Positions 44,557 to 64,000 of a stretch of DNA of 64,000 nucleotides are shown here, one piece after another (the stretch's first letter is position 1; the number at the start of each line of letters is the position of its first letter). The notes beneath the pieces are model-generated. The model was not told where the DNA came from. It was given only the letters and a program-made list of their open reading frames with translations, and made no database searches. Source of the DNA: Luscinia megarhynchos (Eukaryota > Chordata > Aves > Passeriformes > Turdidae). The position numbers and the translations under genes are program-made. The stretch spans positions 3,563,290 through 3,627,289 of the forward strand of contig CM067589.1 of NCBI GenBank assembly GCA_034336665.1, written 5' to 3'.

Positions 44557-46625
44557 GGCAGGCAGACACCCCAGCCCTGGGTGCACCTCAGCCACTGTTT
44601 GCTTCCCGCTGAACCTGCAGTGGGAGCAGAGCATGGAGGCTGGGCTGGTGCTGCTGGGTGGCTCCTACAACACGGACCCACGCTGTCAGTCACGCTGGTC
44701 TGTGGCTGGTTGATGGCACACAGAGCCCTGCGTGCCCAGCACTCCCCTGCTGTCCCTCCTGCACCCACACGTGGGGGTCACCTGCCCAGGACCCAGCAGC
44801 ACAGCGGGAGGTCCTGCACTCCCTTGCAGCTCGTGGGGACAGGGCACCTCCACACTGCAGGGCTGGGGACAGCACCACCGGGAGCAGGCTCTCACCTCAG
44901 CGTGCCTGGGGGCTGCTGAAGAGGCAGCTCTGTGACAGGAACGGGCAGGCACTGTGACATGGAGATAAAAGGGGCAGTGTGAGGGACCCCCCGGCCCTGG
45001 GACGTTTGGTGTTCACCTCTGTGTGATGCAGTGCAGGGTGCACACACGCCCATGTGTACAGGCATAACATGTGCCTGTGCACACATGACATGGGGTGGGG
45101 TTGTGCACAGGAGTATTTTATTAAAGATGAAGGTTGTTTAGCTGGTGAGTTTGAGTGTCCTGCTGGACAGCACCATGGGATGGGGGATCAGCTCTGGATG
45201 CAGGGCTGTGGCATGGCCTGCAGATGGTAGAGGAAGGATGCTTCTCCTGGGTGCTGAAGGCCCTCAACACCTGCAAGACACGTTCAAGCCACTGAGAAGG
45301 GCACTGTCCAGTGCCCTGGGTCTCTACCACCAGTTGAACACTGCCAGTTGAACACTGCCAGCACATGGTGGCAATGAGCTGCTTTTTGTGCTCTTTTTCC
45401 AAAGTTTCTTTGTGCCAGGAACAGGGAAAACTTGTTACCTCACTGCTTCCAGAAGCAAGCTCAGCTTTGGGACCAGCTGTCTCAGCTGGGGCTCTGCTGA
45501 GCCCCCAGGGTGCTGGGGCCAGAACTGGCATTTGGCTGTGGTGTGGGGTTGGGATCATGCCCCTCCCACCTCAGTACCCCAGCCCCGTGCTCCCTCTGCA
45601 GCAGAAGTCCTGTGGGCTCAGCCTGCTGCCCTCCGAGCTGTGCAGGCTGTACAGCCCAGCTATCAACTTTCTCAGTAAACATCCTCACTCACCCTGAGAT
45701 AGTTCAAAACAGAGAGGGAGGTGCAGATACTTTCTTCTGCCAGACTCTGTGTATGTGCAGGATTGCTCCCAAAGCACCAGTCCCTGCAGCTCTGACCCCA
45801 AAGCCAGATCCAGGCCTCAGTGGTGGTTCCTGTGTTCTGATGCCATCCCAACAGCTCAGCCAAGGCTGTGGCCATGCAGCAGTCACAGCAGCCATGGGTT
45901 CTGTTGGGGCTGCTCCCATCCCCTTGTTCATTACAGATAAACTGCCTTAGGATGGAGATTTCTTTTATTCTGTTTCTCTGTTTATTACCAACATCTGGAG
46001 TAAACCTGTCATGCCATTTCTAGCAAGAATGGGAAGGGTAAATTCTCAGATTACCTGTTGCCCTGTTGTGGCTCCACAGCGCCCTTTAGTTTCTCCAGAG
46101 GAGACTGCAGCAGCTCCAGGGCCTGCCTGGGCAGGAAAGGTGAGCTCAGGGAACACTGGGGACAGCTCTGCCTGATCCCGAGGGAGTTTACAGCTGCATC
46201 AGCCCCAGGAACTGCTCATGGTCAAAAAATGACCAGTAATAACTGCATCCCACCAAGGGAAAGGACTTGTACGTGGTGAGGAATGATGTCCTGCCTGTGG
46301 GGCACCTGCTCTCCCTTCCAGCTGCTCTCTGCCCTTGCCCAGCCCAAGGTGTCTGGGGGGACAAGCTGCCTCCTGCTTGAGCGTTCGTGCCAAGCAATTC
46401 ATCCTCAGCAACTGGAGCAAAGCAAAATGCCCCAAAGTACTGCCAGCAGGAGGCCCCTTCTGGGTTTAGGAACCCTACAAAGTGGTTAACTAAAGACTAC
46501 TTTTATCCCTGTACCATTTGTATTCAGAAATGAGCCCTTGCAGCAAAGCAGATCCCCTCCCCATTTCCGTGAGCACCAAACCAGCCCACGCAGAGCATGT
46601 GCACACCAGCTGTTGGGTTCAGGTC
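44557..46625. other. G6PC1 3' UTR and intergenic region to AARSD1
   Basis: ATTAAA at 45120-45125 is the best candidate end signal for G6PC1. Nothing further is recognised up to the AARSD1 polyadenylation signal. Confidence 0.5.
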
Positions 46626-46631
46626 TTTATT
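46626..46631 (-). terminator. AARSD1 polyadenylation signal
   Basis: TTTATT on the plus strand, about 70 bp past the AARSD1 stop codon (46700-46702). Confidence 0.75.
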
Positions 46632-46699
46632 CTCTGGCAGAGAAGCTAGTGTAGCCTATGCAAACAAAAGGAAGACAAACCTCCTTTGAGAATTGTTTC

Positions 46700-56891
<10,192 letters not shown>

Positions 56892-57550
56892 TGTGTTTTT
56901 ATTGTAGATCATCCATTTTCCACTCGTAGGCAGCTGTTGGGCTCAAGAAGCCTGGCTTTTGTAAGACCAAGTTTGTGTCTTTGGTACTTGCTTTTAGGGA
57001 AATGTTAGGGTGTCGTGCTGTTGGCAGTGTGTTGTTCCGGTGCTGCAGAGCAGCTGGAGGCCACGGGTTGGGCAGCACCTGCTGCTCTCGGGCCAAACTG
57101 CCCTGCCCAGTGCTCAGTGACTGTTTGGGGCTGGGGGGCAGAGGGCTGCTGCTGGGGAAAGGCCCGTGGGATGTGCAGCTGAGCTCCTTTGTGATTTCTG
57201 CACGCGAATCCCCTCATGGAGGAGGGAGCTGGCAGGTGTTGAGGCACTTTGGGGGCTGTTTGTCCACATGGGACGTGACCTCCCCGTGGTGGACGTAAAA
57301 GATGGGGGCCGATCCAGAGGTGCCCGGGAGCTCCTCCAGCAGCTCTGCAGACCGTGTCCCTTGGGCTGCCGGGGCGCTTTGTCCAACGGACCCAGCTCCT
57401 TGTTCCAGGCTTTGTGTGGGGGTCAGTGCAGCCCGGTGTCCCGCGGGGTGTATTAAATACCGCTGTAGTACCTGTGGGCCGAGCCCGCCGCCGTCCCGTG
57501 TGCTCTGTCCGTTACCGACGCGGGGGAGGGGGGGCTATGGCGCGGCGCCC

Positions 57551-57930
57551 GCCGTGCCCGGGGAGGGCGGAGGGGAGCGGGTACCCGGCACCGCCGTGCG
57601 CAGTGAGGGCGGAGGGGAGCGGGTACCCGGCACCGCCGTGCGCAGTGAGGGCGGAGGGGAGCGGGTACTCAGCACCGCCGTGCCCGGGGAGGGGCGGCTG
57701 AGGCGGATACCGGCATCGCCGTGCCCGGGGAGGGCAGAGGAGAGCGGGTACCCGGCACCGCCGTGCCCGGGGATGGGATGGCTGAGGCGGACATTCGGCA
57801 CCGCCGTGCCCGGGGAGGACGGAGGGGAGCGGACACCGGCACCGCCGTGCGCAGTGAGGGCGGAGGGGAGCGGACACCGGCAGCGCCGTGCCCGGGGAGG
57901 GGGCGGCTGAGGCGGACACCCGGCGCGGCG
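57551..57930. repeat. 42-bp GC-rich minisatellite upstream of RPL27
   Basis: About nine copies of a 41-43-bp unit starting GCCGTGCCCGGGGAGGGCGG. Unit starts seen at 57551, 57593, 57635, 57677, 57718, 57760 and 57803. Two of the early units replace CCCGGGGAG with GCGCAGTGAG. The array ends about 80 bp before the RPL27 first exon. Confidence 0.92.
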
Positions 57931-57999
57931 CCGGCAGCAACTTCCGGTGGCGCGGCGGAAGTGACGCATGTCGCTGAGCGAAAGGCGGGGCCGCAGCGT

Positions 58000-58042
58000 T
58001 CCATTTCTCTTCCGGCCTGGGCGCCATCGCAGCGGAGCCTCG
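58000..58042 (+). promoter_or_regulatory. RPL27 non-coding first exon with a TOP-like start
   Basis: A pyrimidine run TTTCTCTTCC near 58003-58012 followed by GTGAGT donor at 58043 fits the terminal oligopyrimidine first exon of a ribosomal protein gene. The exact start base is not known. Confidence 0.6.
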
Positions 58043-58119
58043 GTGAGTGCGGGCGGGCGCGGGATCCGCCGCCATCCGCGGGGGTGGCGGCCGGGGCGCG
58101 GACGGCGGGCGCGCTCTGA

Positions 58120-59925
<1,806 letters not shown>

Positions 59926-59945
59926 GGGTGTAACAAGGTTGCATC

Positions 59946-59951
59946 AATAAA
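59946..59951 (+). terminator. RPL27 polyadenylation signal
   Basis: AATAAA 21 bases past the stop codon, followed by a GT-rich tract. Confidence 0.85.
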
Positions 59952-60597
59952 TGTTTATTAAAAACCATGTGGTTTTTTTGTTATTTAACAAACAAGCAGT
60001 GGTCTTTGTGGTGTGGTCGTGCTTGCTCTGTGTCTCTAAGAGCTGGGAAAACCATTGCAGTCCGGGTGAGTGTCAGCACATTTGTGGAGCCTTGTGCAGC
60101 TGTGCCATGGGTGCAGGTGTCACCTCTGGGACTGCTCCAGGTGTGGCCAGGGCTGCACTTCCCTTCTGCAGCCGCAGGGTGCTTGATGTTGCTGCCGCCG
60201 GGGAAATCTCTTATTTCCAAAACCAGGGTGCTCCGTGTGATGAGGGTGAGAGAGGGAAGGCAAATGTGTGATTCTGGGTGTCAGCTGAGTGCACGGTGAT
60301 TTGTATGGTGAATGAGCTGTGGGTATTGGATTTTCGTTTCCCAAACGGGGCAGTGCTGCCTGCTGGCCTCCCGGGGAGCAGGGCTGTAAATCCAGGAGTG
60401 GGGCAGGAGGAGTTTATTTTTGTATTTGTTGGCTGGTCCGTTCTTGGCAGGGCAGGTGCCGAGGGAAGGAGAGTGAGGATGGGAAGGATGATGGGGGTGA
60501 GGAGGATCGGGCTGCGCTGGGCTGGGCGGGCCCGGACCTTCCGCCGCCGCCGCCGGGGCGCGCTCCGAGGGGCCGGGGCGGGGCGATGCCGAGAAGC

Positions 60598-60607
60598 GAA
60601 AGCGAAA
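60598..60607. promoter_or_regulatory. ISRE-like element upstream of IFI35
   Basis: GAAAGCGAAA, matching the GAAANNGAAA core bound by ISGF3/IRF factors, 95 bp before the IFI35 start codon in a CpG-rich leader. Confidence 0.75.
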
Positions 60608-60701
60608 GGCGAGAGCGGATGCGGGGTCCTCGGTAGCACGGACCGAGTGGGGAGAGCGGTGCCGGCGGTCAGGGCTCCCCGCGGGACCGGGGCTCCGCGG
60701 G

Positions 60702-63510
60702 ATGGATTCGGAGGAGGTGAGGAGGAGCTGAGCCGCGGGGGGACTGCGGGCGGGGGCGGCGCAGCACGGCTGAGACCGCTCCTGTTTTTAGAGCTCCTTC
60801 GTCCGGCTGCCCCCCGAGGAGGGCCCGCAGGATGATGGCTCGGAGAGTCCTCAGCAGCTCCGGAAGGAGATCGAGTGGTGCAAGGTGAGTCCGGCTGCGC
60901 CCGAGGGCGGCTGGTCGGTCGGATCCCAACTATCCAGGTTCCCAGGTCGGCCCTCCCGGGAGCTCGGGTGTCAGAGAGGAGCAATCCCAAGGACAGGAGA
61001 GCCTGTTCAAGGGTCCAGGCTCATTCCCAAAGGCACAGCCTGTGCCGGGGCTGAGTGGCTGGTGGGGGTGATACAATGTCATCAGGATCTTGCTGTCTGA
61101 TGGTGCTTCTCGCAGGAGCTTCACCGTATTCTGGAGCAAGACTGTGCAAATCTACAAATGGCCAAGGAAGCTGCAGAGCAAAGGACAAAAGAGCTGAAAA
61201 AAGAAGAAGAACTTCATAAAGTTCTTGAGCACCAACTGACTTTACATAGAGATGTAGAAAGAGCCCACCAGGTCGGTGCTCAGTGGATATGTCTTAGCTT
61301 GGAAGGGTGGCAGGGGGTGCAGGGGCTGCATCACACAGCTCACTGCTCTGAGATCACTCACTTGGGATCCAGTGGAGGTTTCGTGGGAAATAGAAGGCCT
61401 GTGCAGTGCCACAGTGAGGGGAGGGCTGTCCTCAAAGAGAAACCAGGGCAGAGCTGCAGGCAGTCAAGAGCAGGAGAATGGGCTGGAGTGTGTGCATGAG
61501 AACAGTGCTGTGCTCAGAACAGGAGTATACTGCAGCTCCTCATGTCCTATCGTTCCTCATTTCCCACTCCTTCCTTCATTCCTTCCAGATTTTTACAATA
61601 AAGGAGGAGAACAACAGACTGAGGCAGGAGAAGCAGATTCTGGAAAATAAACTGGAAGAATTGAAGAAGAGGGTCCTCTGGGATAATTCTATGATGGTAA
61701 CAGAGTGTGCATGGACACTTGAGTCTGCTGGCAAGGGCACAAGCCAGGCTGGAGAAACTGTAGATGACTGCAGCTGGGCACTGTGTGGTGACTGGAGCAG
61801 CTCCTGCTAGCAGGTGGCTCCTCTATCAGGGCCAGGAGCTCTGGTCGTGGCTTTGGGATTTTAGGCACAGCCAGACACTGGGAGAGACTCTGCTGAAATT
61901 CTCCAGCTGTTTATTTGAGCCATGAGTTTATTTCTAGTCTGTTTTTCTAGACATGCCATGTGCAGGGTCTAGTCTCCTCCAGGTGTTGTCTGTACTTGTA
62001 CCTAGATGCTGTCTTCCTTGCCGGAAAAGAAAGTGATCTTTAAGGGACTCACAGTAAATAAGGAGAACATGAACAAGCTGATGCTCACCCCACTGATCCG
62101 CTACCCTCTGCCAGGGGGTTCAGCTCTCATCACCTTTGAGGAGGCAAAGCGGGTAAGTGTGAGAAGAGCACTGCTCTGGCCAGGTGTCCTCGATCATTTT
62201 GGGGCTTGTCCTGTGTCCCCTCCCTGTGCCAGAGTTTGGTGCTGCCCCTCTCCCTGCCTTGTGTGGGGCTGTGCCCCCTCCTCAGCACCTTTGCTGTGCC
62301 GTGTCCTGTCCTGGAAAGCACTGGGAATGGCAGTCACTTCTCTGTGCTGGGGACTCTCCCTGCTCACAGTGGCCCAGAGGATCATAGAGATGAGGGAGCA
62401 CACGGTGGAGCTGAGCTGTGGGGAGCTGGATGAGCTCGAGCAGTGCAGAGTGCGAGTGCAGGCGGTGCCGATGGAGATCCCGCTGCCATCTGCCCTGGAG
62501 GTAGGGCCCGTGGGTCTCCTGCTCCCCGTGCCATGGAGCTGCCCTGGGCACGCTGCTTCCCCTGTCTGAGCCTGCCTCGACCAGGGCACGGCTCCCAGCC
62601 ACACCCAGCACTGCTCCCCTGAGCTCCCCATGCCACTCACAGATCAGGCTGAGTCCGAGCAGGAGGAGCATCCTTTTATCTGGCTTGCCCAGCCTGGACA
62701 TCTCCAGGGAGGCACTGCTGGACAAGCTGGAGCTCTTCTTCAGCAAGACAAAGAATGGGGGCAGTGAGGTGGAGAGCAGGGAGTTCCTGGAGGATTCTGA
62801 CCAGGTGATGCTGACCTTCGCACACGATGGAGGTATGCTGAGGGGTATGCTGAGATTGAGTGGCTGGCAAGGGTGGAGCAGCCCAGCCTGCTCTGGGGGT
62901 AAATCTCCTGAGAACAGATGAAGCTGTGTTTAGGGAACAGGGAAGATAGAGAGTGAACCCCAGGTAGTCCTGCCTCCCCCAAAACTGTGCTGGTGTGGAT
63001 GAGCTGGGCAGTGTCAGCCTTAGTGCCTGTGCCAGGGACAGAACCTCCCCTGGAGCTTACCTGGGCAGCTCAGGCCTTTCCTCTCCACATGCAGTGGCAG
63101 AGCCGCTGATTGAAAAAGGACATATCCAGGTGCCCATCGGGAAAGGGGAATACAAAGTCAAAATCTCACCGTGCATGAATGGAGACATCTCTAACCTGCA
63201 GGTAAGGCATGAACCCTGTGCAAGCAGCACCCACCAGGCTGGGCTGGGGCAGCACAGGTGGGGGCTCTGGAGCCCCTCTCCCTGCACTGCCCTGCCGCTC
63301 AGCCCCTGCTCTGCCCAGCTGCAGCCCTCCCGCTGCCCCCGGACTGTGCTGCTGCTGGGCATCCCCGATGTGCTGAGCGAGGAGTCCATGCGGGACGCCC
63401 TGGAGATCCACTTCCAGAGGGCCAGCCGCGGCGGCGGGGAGGTGGATGCCCTCGCCTACGTCCCGGCGGGGCGGACGCGGGTGGCCGTGTTCGTGGAGGA
63501 CACGGACTAG
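60702..63510 (+). CDS. IFI35: IFI35, interferon-induced protein 35 (NMI/IFP35 family)
   Basis: Nine exons: 60702-60716, 60792-60884, 61116-61271, 61589-61696, 62006-62152, 62378-62500, 62643-62832, 63095-63201, 63319-63510, giving 376 residues (human 286). The start MDSEE is followed by an acidic region and a long coiled coil at about 30-120, notably longer than in human IFI35. Two NID segments follow: [17 protein letters not shown] with [11 protein letters not shown], then [20 protein letters not shown]; the C-terminal block [13 protein letters not shown] with [16 protein letters not shown] resembles the same fold. Exon 6 uses the CCCAG acceptor at 62377, because the CACAG acceptor nine bases upstream shifts the frame into a stop. 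Known role: interferon-induced NMI partner; both modulate innate signalling and can be released as danger signals. ISRE upstream. Confidence 0.9.
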
Positions 63511-63562
63511 TCCTGGCCAGCCCGAGGCTGAGGAGCTCCGTGCGGCCGTTGGGCACGGGGGA

Positions 63563-63568
63563 AATAAA
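63563..63568 (+). terminator. IFI35 polyadenylation signal
   Basis: AATAAA 53 bases past the IFI35 stop, with a GT-rich stretch (CCGTGTCTGTGGTGTTGG) downstream. Confidence 0.85.
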
Positions 63569-63710
63569 AGCGTCTGTTGGCAGCACCCGCCGTGTCTGTG
63601 GTGTTGGGGCCGGGCCGGGCCTGCGGGAGCGGGGGAGGCCGCGCCCTGCCCGGGCCGCGCTCTGAGGGGCCGGGCCGCGCCTTCCGCGGGGCCCAGGGCG
63701 GGGCGGCGCC

Positions 63711-63730
63711 GCTTTCGCTTTCGTTTCCCC
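63711..63730. promoter_or_regulatory. ISRE-like triple TTTC element
   Basis: GCTTTCGCTTTCGTTTCCCC holds three TTTC (GAAA on minus) repeats spaced as in ISREs, 111 bp before the ATG at 63841. Confidence 0.7.
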
Positions 63731-63840
63731 GCGGTGGCGGGGCCGCGGAGCCGCGGTGGGAGCGGGCGGCGAGGGCCCGGTGTGGCGAGGGCTCCCGGGA
63801 GCTGCTGCCGGCGCGGCGGGCCCGGGCAGGCCCCGCGGGC

Positions 63841-64000
63841 ATGGCGGGCCGCACGGTGCGGGTGCAGGGCTTCCCCGCCGAGCTGCCTCCCGACAGGGCG
63901 GCCGACAAGCTGACCATTCACTTCCTGCGCTCCCGCAACGGCGGCGGCGACATTGCCGACGTGCGGGTGCTGCCCGGGTCCCCGCCCTGCGCCCTCATCA
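63841..64000 (+). CDS. NID/RRM-like protein (RBM43- or IFI35-like), N-terminal part, runs off the window
   Basis: ATG 63841 opens a frame that continues to the last base (53 codons plus one base). It reads MAGRTVRVQGFPAELPPDRA, then DKLTIHFLRSRNGGGDIADV. The pattern of a beta strand, GFP turn, helix with IHF, then NGGG-[DE]-V is typical of the RRM-like NID repeats of NMI/IFI35 and of RBM43. The ISRE-like element upstream suggests interferon control. Human has VAT1 next to IFI35 here, so this is an additional or relocated gene. Family is inferred from 53 residues only. Confidence 0.6.
   Translation, partial: MAGRTVRVQGFPAELPPDRAADKLTIHFLRSRNGGGDIADVRVLPGSPPCALI

Overview
This window is vertebrate nuclear DNA, almost certainly from a bird. 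Genes have many short exons with GT-AG introns, introns are compact, and GC content and minisatellite density are high, as on avian microchromosomes. The gene order matches human 17q21.31 almost gene for gene: WNK4, COA3, CNTD1, BECN1, PSME3, AOC genes, G6PC1, AARSD1, PTGES3L, RUNDC1, RPL27, IFI35. I cannot name the species. Gene models were built by hand from reading frame, splice sites and remembered protein families. No alignment or transcript data were available.

Layout. 1-5.9 kb: 3' part of WNK4 (+). 6.0-6.6 kb: COA3 (-), followed by a G-rich minisatellite of about 0.7 kb. 7.7-11.7 kb: CNTD1 (+), tail to tail with BECN1 (-, 11.8-15.6 kb). BECN1 shares a 269-bp bidirectional promoter with PSME3 (+, 15.9-20.4 kb, then a long 3' UTR). 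23.5-26.4 kb: intergenic, with eight copies of a 40-bp repeat. 26.5-38.9 kb: three copper amine oxidase (AOC3/VAP-1 type) units. 42.3-44.6 kb: G6PC1 (+) with a recognisable hormone-responsive promoter. 46.7-51.1 kb: AARSD1 (-). 51.4-53.3 kb: PTGES3L (-), head to head with RUNDC1 (+, 53.6-56.9 kb). 58.1-59.9 kb: RPL27 (+). 60.7-63.5 kb: IFI35 (+) with an ISRE. 63.8 kb to the end: first exon of a further NID/RRM-like gene, also behind an ISRE-like element.

The most unusual part is the AOC cluster. Units 2 and 3 are complete four-exon genes. Unit 1 is only a large first exon with an intact frame and an intact donor in the same phase as unit 2. The next downstream exon 2 in the sequence belongs to unit 2, so units 1 and 2 may be alternative first exons sharing exons 2-4. 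Units 1 and 2 are nearly identical over most of exon 1 except one sharply bounded 125-bp block. By homology this block covers part of the substrate channel of human AOC3. Each first exon would bring the membrane anchor, substrate channel, catalytic Asp, topaquinone Tyr and two copper His; the shared exons bring the third copper His. Transcript data are needed to prove this.

Other genes are housekeeping or tissue specific: WNK kinase salt handling, cytochrome oxidase assembly, meiotic crossover, autophagy, proteasome activation, gluconeogenesis, tRNA-Ala editing, ribosome and interferon response. They are linked by ancient synteny rather than by a common pathway.
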